Shown: positions 1 to 7,629 of the stretch, in pieces
How positions within the stretch are numbered: position 1 is the stretch's first letter
Layout: each line of letters begins with the position of its first letter
DNA from: Cymbomonas tetramitiformis
Lineage: Eukaryota > Chlorophyta > Pyramimonadophyceae > Pyramimonadales > Pyramimonadaceae
DNA length: 15,036 nt
Direction: 5' to 3'
NCBI GenBank assembly: GCA_001247695.2
Contig: LGRX02012499.1
Coordinates: forward strand, 1-15,036
Notes under the pieces: generated by a model
What the model saw: the letters and a program-made list of their open reading frames with translations, nothing else
Database searches by the model: none
What the model was told of the DNA's origin: nothing
Position numbers and translations under genes: made by a program

Positions 1-130
1 GGTTCCCCGTGAAGGATCAGGGAAAGGAGCGGCCATAATTTCTTAAATTACGCGGAAATATTCTCACTTCAGCAACTAAAGCTAAAGAAAAAGCTGAACG
101 GTGTTATGCACCCGAGGGCGTGAAGTGAGA

Positions 131-161
131 AAACTGGCTGTAATGATGTTACAGTCAGTTT
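131..161. repeat. Hairpin, 13-bp stem
   Basis: Arms 131-143 and 149-161 pair over 13 positions with a single G-T wobble and a 5-base loop (TGATG). It is the first of several strong inverted repeats in the leader. Confidence 0.7.
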
Positions 162-198
162 AAGAACTCCCTCACAGCCGATACCTCGGTTGTGTGCT

Positions 199-220
199 GA
201 TCGGGCTGTACAGCCCGATC
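199..220. repeat. Perfect 22-bp palindrome
   Basis: The sequence from 199 to 220 equals its own reverse complement (arm GATCGGGCTGT). It lies inside a wider structure closed by GGGCCTGA (221-228) and TCAGGCCC (274-281). Confidence 0.75.
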
Positions 221-1446
221 GGGCCTGAGCAGGGTCCCTAGCTAGATCTAACGATCAGGGATCCGCCTGCCGATCAGGCCCTGCAGATCTAACGATCTGC
301 TGGGGGCGTGAATCTCACGGGGAAGCTGATTTCCCCCCCACTGTATGGGGGCCTGCTTCTCCCTGTTTCACCCCTCGCCGTGTGTGTCATGTGACACCCT
401 TAGCCGTGACTATGTTCCGTGACTTGCTAGTTAGCCTGCCTTCAGACTTTCTATTCAGTTTTATGTAAATCACCGTTACGAGCACCCGGCCCTGTGTGTT
501 TTCTGTGTCTTGCTGCCTATATATATACTGTATACCCGTCACATATATATATATCCAGTTCATCCTTTTCATAAGGTTATCGGTCCCGTACCGCGCTAGT
601 GGTGCTCATTGACATCAAATCGCTTCGGCCTCAACGCCGATTCTAACTCCGTCATATTTTATCCGTCAACTCCGTGGGCTCAGCATCTCCGTTACCTTCC
701 GTCTTTGCCCGTTCAAGTACTCCGCCTACCGTTTGTGATTGGTGGCTTGCTTCTCCGTATCCATCTTTTGTCGCAATTCTGGCATCCTACTTCGTTCCAG
801 GCATGTCTCAACAACGTCAAAACGTCCTTGCAGAGGCGCTCCGTACTGCAAGGCGGACTGGCGCCTCATCTACGCCATCTTCGCCGTCATCCAACGCTGC
901 TTCACCTGGCACAGCGCGTCCGAGGAGGATTGTGACCACCGCCTCCTTGCGTTCGCGTCCATCATCATTGCGACTGTCACCAACTACTTTCGCGTTCTTC
1001 AACGACCCGTCAGTACTTTCCTCCACTTCCGCGGAGGAGGGGAGGGAAAATGAGAACTTGGAGCAACGTTCGTACGCCTTCACCTATTCCACCGACATCA
1101 TCACCATTTTGCGCCCTGGAGGGTACAACCCTAAGTCTGGTTTCACGCTCGACAACGATACTGCCGACACCGATTTCGCTGCCCTCCTCTCCGCACTCCG
1201 TCACGTCCTGTTCCCCGTCTCCTTCACGGCCTTTTCCAAGCTCCTCGACCTCGAGCACGATTATATGACTTCTACCACGTCGTTCTGAACGAGATCATTC
1301 TCACCGTCTTGCCAGCGGTTCTTCGTGGAACTGCATTGGCGCTTTACTCCGAGGCGGCGCGTTCTCACCCTGGAGATGGACGCTACGTTCTCCAGCGTCT
1401 GAGGTACGAGGTGGAGGGCGTGCCGGACTCCGACACGGACCGTTTT

Positions 1447-1911
1447 CAGAGAGGAGACTTACGGCTTACGGTGAATACGGTTACGGCGAGGTGAAATTGC
1501 CGTATTGCGTATATACGGCGTATTTACGGCGTAAAGCAAGATATTACGGCTCTTTACGGTGATATTGCGCAAGAGAAAGGGTGAAAAGCACGCGAACGAA
1601 AAAGTGAAGCGCGGGGAGGGGAAGAAGAGAAGAATATGATAACCGGAGAAGGGAGGAGGGAGGGTACCGCCGAGTGTGCGTAGCTTGCGGAGAGTAGCTC
1701 GTGCGGAGTCTTGCGGCTACCTTTCGGAACCCTACTGTGTTTTGCGCAGCCTCACAACTGGGGAATGAACGAAGGTGGATGACCGATTTGGAAAAATACG
1801 GTATGACTTACCGTATTTACGCAAATTTGGCTCAGGGGGAAAATACGAGCCGCTTGGCAGTGCACTACGGCGTAAATATACGATGTATTTACGCCGTAAG
1901 TCTCCTCTCTG
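1447..1911. mobile_element. hAT-like non-autonomous DNA transposon (465 bp)
   Basis: Terminal inverted repeats are perfect over 19 bp: CAGAGAGGAGACTTACGGC at 1447-1465 and its reverse complement at 1893-1911. They are flanked by an exact 8-bp target duplication, ACCGTTTT, at 1439-1446 and 1912-1919. CAGAG-type termini with 8-bp duplications are characteristic of the hAT superfamily. Removing the element plus one duplication rejoins the gag reading frame as DTDRF then WVKMRST, which matches DTHRFWVRLRST of the second copy, so the boundaries are certain. Both ends are crowded with TACGG / TTACGGCGTAAAT motifs in both orientations, resembling the subterminal transposase-binding clusters of hAT elements. 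No transposase is encoded. Confidence 0.92.
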
Positions 1912-2389
1912 ACCGTTTTTGGGTCAAAATGCGTTCCACCATCATCAACGAGAACAACGACCCCACCCCCCAGCTTAACACTATCCGTACCTTGGGCGAC
2001 AAGCACGCCCGCATCAACAGTGACTACAACGAGGAGAAGCGCGTCAAAGATTTGTGGCACATCCTGGCTGACTCCGCCAAGCAGTCGCCCTTCGTGACCC
2101 CGTTGTACGTCCCCATCATCCGTGAACTTCGTAGTGGTACGCGGTTCTCTTTTTCCACATTGTGCCTGCGTGTGCGCACGGTGTGGAGAGAAGAGTTGTC
2201 TTTTGCCACCCCCGTCGCCGACACCGTCCCCTCCTCTCCACCTGGTGGTGGTGGCGGTGAAGGTGTCCGTCCCAAGAAGCCCTCCTTCAACTCCGCCTCC
2301 GCCCATCGCGAGCCGGCCTACACCATCAACGGCCCGTGGGTGAGTGGCGGCCCGAGCCCTATGTTCGGATAAACGTGACCTCCCCCGAC

Positions 2390-2443
2390 GTAATTTACGC
2401 GTAAACACGTGTTTCCAAGGTTTTGAGATTTACGCGTAATGCG
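2390..2443 (+). repeat. Subterminal direct repeat, left copy
   Basis: Matches 3094-3147 in the same orientation: the first 27 bases are identical, and after a short variable stretch the motif GAGATTTACGCGTAA recurs. It lies 31 bases inside the left end of the 804-bp element. Confidence 0.85.
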
Positions 2444-3093
2444 TAATGCATTATGTAGAAATAGCATTACCGTACAACCGGGACATAATCGTACAATAAA
2501 CCCTATAAAATCGACATTTCTTATTACTTATCTACGGTGGTTATGTGCCGTAACTTACACACAAGACACAACTTAGGCCCCCTACGTGCCTCGACATAGA
2601 ACATACGGAAGCACACAAGTTCTCGAGTGCGAAACACCGAAAAGACAAGTCAGGTGGAGTGGTGGACAGCAACTACTAGCCAATACAGTCAAGTTGATTT
2701 ATACGCTAGTGCATTGCAATACTATATTCAATTCTGCGGAATTACGAATATGCTATCTACAACCATCTGCAAAATTATTTACATGTAATGACAAAGAAGA
2801 GTTGTGGCACTCTGGTGCATACGCCTAAAGTGCATGATAGTAAGCTTACGTTTGTAGCAGTGTGCATTCAACCTAATGGAAGTAACGGAAGTAACGGAAG
2901 TACCGAACAAGTGAAAGGAACAGGTGCATGAATCGCGCGCCTAGAGGCTACAAACACACGAATGGGCTCCACCTTTCAGGCACCACACGCCTAGCATATT
3001 GCTCTTGAATCCTAGCACTACGCTGGGTCCCACGTACCACCCTTGCAGTGTGGTTTGTGGTACACGTAAAATCGTGCCAAAATCAAGATTCGC

Positions 3094-3147
3094 GTAATTT
3101 ACGCGTAAACACGTGTTTCCGACGTGTTGAGATTTACGCGTAACGCG
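3094..3147 (+). repeat. Subterminal direct repeat, right copy
   Basis: Partner of 2390-2443, abutting the right inverted repeat. Because its core motifs are palindromes (TTACGCGTAA, AAACACGTGTTT), a protein could bind both ends equivalently despite the direct orientation. Confidence 0.85.
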
Positions 3148-3691
3148 TTTATCCGAACATAGCCCGAGCCGGCTGGCGCCCTCATCATGCGCTGGAAGGG
3201 TATCCGTGCATCCTTTGCTTTCGGTTGTGGGGGCTCACCGACTCCCACCCCGACACCAAGGCTTTTGGGCATTATTTTGCCCCTATACGTGCAAGGAGGC
3301 CTACAGCTCCTCCCGTGTCCCCGACTCCGCTCTTCCGGCGGGCAATCGACCGCTACCACGTGAGTTTGCTGCCGCTCTCGCCTCGTTTCAGGGGGCGGGT
3401 GGTGCCACCAGTTGTGCCCGATCTTTGGCGGGCGGAACCTGACCCGCCGCCGGATGCGGCGGTGATGACTTTCGTCGCCCCCACCCGACCCGCCTCCGAT
3501 GTCTCGATCACCCGCCCTCCACGGACTCCGGCGTGCACTCCGTGCCAGCCGAGGATCCCCGCGCGGCAGGCATGACGCAGCACGCGGGGGGTTTGGACTT
3601 CGCCTTCGAGCCCGAGCCAGTTTCAATGCAGGGTTTCGCCGAGGGGGATGAGGATTGGCCCGCCTTCCGTGAGACTACGTCCTTTTCATAA

Positions 3692-3824
3692 GAGTCCGAA
3701 TTCACGCCCCCACGGCAGCTAGCGCTGCCCGATGGCGAGGCCATCTCCCCCCGAAAGTGGACGGGCCGACTGGGGGACTGTGAGCTGATAAGGCGGATAA
3801 CCGAAATTATAGTGCCAATATTTT
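3692..3824 (+). other. Short stretch after gag copy 1, no gene
   Basis: This lies between the stop of the first gag-like gene and the TTAA that begins the long-inverted-repeat element. I see no ORF and no match to sequence downstream of the second gag copy. It is presumably 3' untranslated sequence of the copy 1 element. There is no polypurine run or recognisable LTR start. Confidence 0.4.
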
Positions 3825-4126
3825 TTAAGAAGGGACAGGGTACGGGCGCTGGGAACTTTACTAAGTCACATGCTGACTGCATATCACGACTGCGTCTATC
3901 GCGTGAGAGACAGCGACACAGTGCCCGCAATGAACGTCGCCGGCAGCAGACGGTGAACACATCGACATCGCGGACACCATTGCCGCTGCCGTTGCGTGAC
4001 TACTTACTCGTTCTTCGTTGACCCATCCCAATCCGCAATTGCATCGTAAAATTCTTCCGAGACAGCTACGCAATTTCATCGACGTTCCTCCGCCTCATGG
4101 GGCGAACGGTGCTGTGACTGTTGTGA
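3825..4126 (+). repeat. Long inverted repeat, left arm
   Basis: Pairs with 9322-9640 over its whole length with a few substitutions and small indels: about 5 bases near 3840, 7 bases (CTGATAT) near 3884 and 6 bases near 3979, all present only in the right arm. A 72-codon ORF on the minus strand (4079-3861) has a partner in the right arm, but the indels change frame, so coding is not supported. Confidence 0.88.
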
Positions 4127-4130
4127 CAGC

Positions 4131-4498
4131 ACATCTGCCTTAGAAATAAGTTGCGCGTTTCGCGCACAAGTAACTTGAAGCCTTGAGCTTCAGGTAACTT
4201 AAAGATATGTATCTTGGCAATATTTATGCCAAGTTTCGTGCTCTAGGACATACGGGAAGCCCTCGGCTGTTTGGCATCTTTGGGTTTGGGTTCGAACCCA
4301 AACCCAAACCCAAAACATCCGCCTTAGAAATAAGTTGCGTGTTTCGCGCACAAGTAACTTGAAGCCTTGAGCTTCAGGTAACTTAAAGATATGTATCTTG
4401 GCAGTATGTATGCCAAGTTTCGTGCTCTAGGATGCACGGGAAGCCCTCGGCTGTTTGGCATCTTTGGGTTTGGGGTACGTTCGAACCCAAACCCAAAG
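4131..4498 (+). repeat. Tandem duplication, 184-bp unit, two copies of hairpin chain
   Basis: Unit 1 (4131-4314) and unit 2 (4315 to about 4498) are nearly identical. Each is a string of short hairpins in the same order: GCGCG/CGCGC-type, GAAGC-GCTTC (4177-4191), AAGATA-TATCTT (4202-4215), TTGGCA-TGCCAA (4214-4232). These are followed by the 18-mer ACGGGAAGCCCTCGGCTG and then a GGGTTT/AAACCC stem. In unit 1 that last stem is a perfect 30-bp palindrome (4279-4308). In unit 2 the 12-bp stem is kept but the loop is different and longer. Confidence 0.85.
4252..4269 (+). repeat. 18-mer hairpin-array motif, copy 1
   Basis: ACGGGAAGCCCTCGGCTG. Exact copy at 4436-4453, and one-mismatch copy (C to G at position 10) at 4610-4627. 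Each copy is followed within about 10 bases by a strong hairpin whose stem sequence differs. Confidence 0.8.
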
Positions 4499-4609
4499 GC
4501 AAAGGGATAGGACAGTTTCGTAGATTCTGTCCCGATGCCTTTGCAACCTCGCATGCTAACTCATATTATAATGAATATTCAACATTCAAGCGTTGGATAC
4601 CCCACGCCA

Positions 4610-4627
4610 ACGGGAAGCGCTCGGCTG
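4610..4627 (+). repeat. 18-mer hairpin-array motif, copy 3
   Basis: ACGGGAAGCGCTCGGCTG, outside the 184-bp tandem. It is followed by an 8-bp hairpin (ATTTGGGT 4635-4642 / ACCCAAAT 4649-4656). A degenerate fourth copy may be the ACGGGAAGAG at 4777-4786, exactly where the LTR-like element inserted. Confidence 0.6.
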
Positions 4628-4664
4628 ATTTGTTATTTGGGTATGCGCACCCAAATGACAAAAA

Positions 4665-4700
4665 ACGCATCTTTGAAACTCGTTAGTTTCAAAGATGCGT
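4665..4700. repeat. Perfect 16-bp-stem hairpin
   Basis: Arms 4665-4680 and 4685-4700 are exact reverse complements with a 4-base loop (CGTT). It is the strongest hairpin of the array. A perfect 18-bp palindrome follows at 4728-4745 (ATATTTCATATGAAATAT). Confidence 0.85.
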
Positions 4701-4786
4701 GGCCGATGCCTTCGTGCTTATGCGTGTATATTTCATATGAAATATGCCATGGAAAAAATGTGAGTATCCCGCACAAACGGGAAGAG

Positions 4787-5047
4787 TAACAGAGACGGTG
4801 AAATAAACGGTGGATATAACGGACAACGGTGGGTTATATGCGTGTTTTTACAGTCTCCACAAACTCTGTGAAGCTGGGACGAGATGCTCGGGTGATTCGC
4901 AGTCTAAGATACATGAAAATAAAATACAGGGGTTTTATTTTCCCCACCACTGATGACAGGCGGAGCTGACTTGGCACCTGAGGTCGAGGGGTGACAGAAA
5001 GACCAGGGCTCCCTCCCCCAGGGGGGGGGAAGTCTGTGTCTCCGTGA
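4787..5047 (-). repeat. Terminal direct repeat (3' LTR-like for minus strand)
   Basis: Matches 9056-9315 with three substitutions seen and one base fewer in a G run, roughly 98-99 percent identity, so the insertion is recent in evolutionary terms. Ends are TAACAGAGACGG... and ...CCGTGA, forming a short imperfect terminal inverted repeat. It contains a 10-bp-stem hairpin with AATAAA on both strands (4915-4942). Confidence 0.85.
4915..4942. terminator. Bidirectional poly(A)-signal hairpin
   Basis: GAAAATAAAA (4915-4924) pairs exactly with TTTTATTTTC (4933-4942) around an 8-base loop. AATAAA is therefore present on the plus strand (4918-4923) and on the minus strand (complement of 4934-4939). 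For the minus-strand gag-like gene ending at 5314 this would give a 3' untranslated region of about 400 bases. The same structure recurs at 9184-9211. The role as a polyadenylation signal is inferred from the hexamer alone. Confidence 0.45.
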
Positions 5048-5313
5048 CACCACCTCACCCCGAAGAGGTGAGGTGCCAAGCAGGCATGCAAGCTAGAAAG
5101 CCCTAACCCTAAACCATACAGATAGTTACAGGCCCAATGGGACCTTTCTCAGTCCAGCTAGCTGCGGATCCCCGCTCGGGCGCTGGCCCGGAACAATCTA
5201 TAGGCTAACGGAGTTAGGCATCGAAGGTTTGAGGTTTCTACTGAAGTCTAATGGGCACACGGAGGTCCACACATGTTGGCGTCGGCGATTGGCGACGATG
5301 CGGAACTCGATGC
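5048..5313 (-). other. 3' untranslated stretch of gag copy 2
   Basis: Lies between the stop of the second gag-like gene and the terminal repeat; no ORF. It contains a 25-base hairpin at 5051-5075 (11-bp stem, one G-T pair) and a telomere-like CCCTAACCCTAAACC at 5101-5115. Confidence 0.5.
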
Positions 5314-6866
5314 TCACTTGGAGCTGCTGCTGCCAGACCCGCTGAAGGACGGAATCCACGGGGTGGACCGGAAGGCCGGCCAGTCAACGTCATCGTCCTC
5401 GTGTTGCACGATGGAAAGCGCCGCAGGCGCGTCGTCATCGCTGTCGCTGTAAGCCGTGGGTGCCCCCTTGGGAGGGTCGATGCCGCGATGAGGGGGCGGC
5501 TCAACCGAGAAGCGGACAGATAATGCGGCCGCGTCAGGTGGAGGAGCCGCATCCTGCGGTGCAGGCTCGAGCTCGCGGAGGGCGTGGGCCTGCGGCGCGT
5601 CCGAGGGCGGCCATGCGGACATGGAAGGGGGTTTGGGTGGAGCACGGGGTGCGAGGGCGGGAGCACGCCCTGGTGCGAAGGCCTGGACACACACGTAGGG
5701 GCAAATGCCGTCGGAGTCCATGTGGCCGGTCGTGACGGCCCACAGGCGGAAGCACGTCACGCACGGCATGCCGGTGCCGTCCCATACCAGGTAGCGCCCA
5801 CCCGCATCATTCTTCTTCCAAGTCCCCTCGGGCGGGATGAACTTGCGCCTGCTCAGGGAATGAAAAGACCCGGCAGGCTCCTTCCCGCCACCACCACCGG
5901 TGCGGGTAGCACCACCAGACGCAGGCAAGGCAGGCGCGGAGAGTCGGGCAAGGGCGGACTCGTCACGGAAAACCTTACCAAGCCGCAGGGTGAGGGAGGC
6001 GAAGGTGAAGTTGTTGTTGGTGCTGAGCTCGCGCAGCACCACCAGATATAATGGTGTAACGTAGGGGGACTTGGCCGCGGACGATCGGAGGACGGTGTAC
6101 ACGTCCTCCACCAGGCTGCGGTCGGTGTAGTCAGGGTACAGCCGGCGGTGCTTGTCCGCGAGGGTGCGCACGACAGCCAGTTGGGGGGCGGGCTCGATGG
6201 TCTCGTCAATCACAGTCGAGCGAAGGCGGACCCAGAAACGATGGGTGTCGGGGTCGCCAATGCCCTCGACCTGGTAGCGAAGGCGCTGTAAAGCGCAGCG
6301 CCCGTCGTGCGGGAAAATCTCGGCGGACTCCTCGTAGAGAGAGAGAGCGCCATGCCGCGGAGAACAGTGGGGAGCACGGTAAAAATGAGCTCGTTGATGG
6401 TGTAGTGGTAGTACTCGTACTCGAAGTCCAGATCCAGAAGTTTGAAGACCTCGTCGCGGGAGATAGGACCGAAGACGTGGGACATGTTTGCCAGCAGGAC
6501 GGCGAAGTCAGTCTCGGAATCCGGTCCATCCAAAGATAGGCCCACGTTCGACTTGAATCCATGCGAACGAAGAAGCTTGGCCAGCTCCTCCCCATAAGCG
6601 AAGGCGTAGTCCGTTTTCTCAGTGAATTCAGTACGCTGGGAGGCTCGCACAGGCGTGGATGTCCATACATCGCTGTTTTGATGAAACTCGACAGCAGTTG
6701 GTGAACGTGACACCGGCGTAGGGCGGGTGATCAACGTAGACATGGGCACCACCGGCTCGCCAGATGAATCCCCAGACGGACTGGAGGCACTGGGGGTAGG
6801 GGAAGCCCCGCCCGTGGGTCGGGCAGCGCGAAGGCGACTGCCAAGCGAAATGCGCTCCGCGGACAT
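5314..6866 (-). pseudogene. Gag-like retroelement gene, copy 2, with one dinucleotide frameshift
   Basis: Start chosen at ATG 6866-6864 (MSAER), aligned with copy 1. The frame runs to about 6340, where a CT run (AG on the plus strand, 6335-6347) holds 2 bases too many. Downstream the other frame continues LYEESAEIFPHDGR and LQRLRYQVEGIGDPDTHRF to the stop at 5314-5316, for about 516 residues if read through. Blocks match copy 1: FTEKTDYAFAYGEELAKLL, DLDFEYEYYHYTINELIF, AVVRTLADKHRRLYPDYTD, SPYVTPLYLVVLRELS, FTFASLTLRLGKVFRDE. There follows a Cys/His cluster CVTCFRLWAVTTGH...C...C (C-x2-C-x9-H-x6-C-x3-C), a Pro/Ala/Asp-rich tail and DWPAFR. A zinc-binding nucleocapsid-like role is inferred from that cluster. 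No polymerase follows. It could be read as ORF1 of a non-LTR element, but the flanking direct repeats favour an LTR type. Confidence 0.7.
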
Positions 6867-7001
6867 TGCTGGAAGCACGTAACGTGAAATGCTGAAAAAG
6901 TCGGTGTGGTAACGGTGGGTGTGGTCGAGGACAAGGTGCTCGAATAATTTCCCGGTGCCAAGGGGGACGCGGGGTGAAGATGGCGGCAAAGAGGACGAAG
7001 G

Positions 7002-7174
7002 TGCTGGAAACAACAGCTCAGGCAGTGGGGACCCGCTGCCGACGGTGAAACAACGGATCACTAAACTCGGATATAAGAACGATACATACCCGAGATGAGT
7101 GACACAAGCTGACCACCGAAGATGACATACAGGAATGACACTAGACTGTACGAACTAGTCGTAGTGTCAATTCC
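7002..7174 (-). repeat. 173-bp repeat ahead of gag copy 2
   Basis: Near-identical to 8771-8943 in the same orientation; differences cluster near 7010-7020 and one C/T occurs further on. On the minus strand it ends about 135 bases before the gag ATG. It holds an imperfect hairpin TGACACTA...TAGTGTCA (7136-7169) and a TATA-like TTATATCC on the minus strand. Its core runs TG...CA (7002-7169), as an LTR would, but no target duplication flanks the pair. I favour a duplicated promoter/leader. Confidence 0.8.
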
Positions 7175-7629
7175 AACACACCACCTCATCTGAGGTGGAC
7201 CAGCTAGTGACACTCACCACCCTAGCTACTAGAGTTTACAGATAAATGTCAGGATGTTAACTCTAGTTAGCTAGTCAAATAAAGTCACAGGTGGCAAGAT
7301 GAATGTACAGGTTAGCAAAATAATACTGCTAAGCCTCGGAGATTGCTAGGACCAATTCCGGTCTGCTAAAATTAATGCTCTGCCAGCTAGTGGTGGGTGA
7401 ACTAATAAATCTCGCCTGTCTGCATGTGATGGAGAATGCTAAAAGAATTCTGCCTGTCGGTTTAGCTCTATACTTCTGCGAACTGTAGAGGTCTCTTGCC
7501 ATAAAAAAATGTTCGTCTCAATTGGTAAAGCTGCCCGCTAGTGGTGAGAATTTCAGCAACATCCTCTGCCCAAAACTACAGCAAGTGGTGGAGATAGACA
7601 ACGTGAGCACCGCCTGTCTGTTTAGAAAA
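7175..7629. other. Intergenic spacer of the LTR-like element, hairpin-rich
   Basis: No convincing gene between the acidic ORF stop and the 173-bp repeat. Notable structures are a perfect hairpin CCACCTCA-TC-TGAGGTGG (7181-7198) and a long stem 7222-7236/7259-7274 (CTAGCTACTAGAGTT against AACTCTAGTTAGCTAG, one bulge). GCTAGTGGTG occurs twice (7386-7395, 7537-7546), each followed downstream by CGCCTGTCTG. The segment would be the 3' untranslated region of the acidic ORF and upstream DNA for gag. Confidence 0.5.

Larger units (their letters stand above)
1..802 (+). other. Leader of first gag element: hairpin-rich, no gene
   Basis: No convincing gene is seen here. Positions 1-330 are dense in inverted repeats: a 13-bp stem at 131-143/149-161 with one G-T pair, a perfect 22-bp palindrome at 199-220, an 8-bp stem 221-228/274-281, and a 7-bp stem 283-289/294-300. 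A 10-bp inverted repeat, 3-12 against 316-325, brackets the block. The 13-mer AGATCTAACGATC occurs twice (244-256, 285-297). An alternating TA tract at about 519-552 could serve as the TATA region for the gag-like gene starting at 803. I infer this is the 5' part (possibly LTR or untranslated leader) of the element carrying that gene; its left edge lies outside the window. The first 600 bases show no obvious match to the leader of the second gag copy. Confidence 0.4.
2359..3162. mobile_element. Non-autonomous DNA transposon (804 bp), 17-bp TIRs, 8-bp TSD
   Basis: Perfect 17-bp inverted repeats CTATGTTCGGATAAACG lie at 2359-2375 and 3146-3162. They are flanked by CCCGAGCC at 2351-2358 and 3163-3170. 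Removing element plus one duplication leaves gag sequence on both sides. The interior also has a direct repeat near both ends (2390-2443 and 3094-3147) made of two palindromes, TTACGCGTAA and AAACACGTGTTT. A 9-bp tandem (CGGAAGTAA) occurs around 2879-2905. The interior is relatively AT-rich and holds no transposase; an open frame at 2586-2828 has no ATG and no recognisable product. The 8-bp duplication fits hAT, P or Merlin-type elements; the CTATG terminus does not decide between them. Confidence 0.88.
803..3691 (+). pseudogene. Gag-like retroelement gene, copy 1, broken and carrying two insertions
   Basis: Start chosen at ATG 803 (MSQQR) because it aligns with the ATG of the second copy (MSAER at 6866). 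Blocks in order: a Ser/Thr/Arg-rich head; FTYSTDIITILRPGG (about 1083); DTDFAALLSALRHVL; LTVLPAVLRGTALALYSE (from 1300); LQRLRYEVEGVPDSDTDRF (to 1446). After the hAT-like insertion comes WVKMRSTIINEN, then IRTLGDKHARINSDYNEE, SPFVTPLYVPIIRELRSG and FSFSTLCLRVRTVWREE. After the 804-bp insertion comes GYPCILCFRLWGLTDSH (from about 3198), and finally DWPAFRETTSFS with stop TAA 3689-3691. Frame breaks: a 2-base AT duplication at 1263-1266, another shift near 3170-3200, and one near 3577-3650. The residues matching the last two zinc-site cysteines of copy 2 are His and Pro. The block order suggests a Gag or ORF1 nucleocapsid-type protein; this rests on the internal paralog and the CCHC-like site, not on a database match. 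No downstream polymerase is seen. Non-functional as it stands. Confidence 0.7.
3825..4786 (+). mobile_element. Long-TIR TTAA element, left part
   Basis: The first 302 bases (3825-4126) are an inverted near-copy of 9322-9640. Both outer edges begin with TTAA followed by (G)AAGGGACAG. The remainder (4127-4786) is the hairpin array. The element is interrupted at 4786 by the LTR-like element and resumes at 9321; without that insertion it would be about 1.28 kb. TTAA target sites are typical of piggyBac and Kolobok elements, but no transposase is present to decide. TTAA is short and the left one sits in a T run, so the exact edge is less certain than the long inverted repeat itself. Confidence 0.65.

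Noticed and set aside
2586..2828. 80-codon open frame inside the 804-bp element
   Set aside because: No ATG start, no recognisable domain, AT-rich transposon interior.
4288..4299. tRNA B-box (GGTTCGAACC) suggesting a tRNA or SINE
   Set aside because: It is part of a symmetric palindrome; no A-box at the right distance and no cloverleaf could be drawn.
5238..5785. Other open frames on both strands over the gag copy 2 tail
   Set aside because: GC-rich shadow frames; the frame ending in DWPAFR is the one conserved between both copies.
6867..7061. Amino-terminal extension of gag copy 2 beginning in the 173-bp repeat
   Set aside because: It starts at GTG, lacks an ATG, and the first ATG shared in alignment with copy 1 is at 6866.
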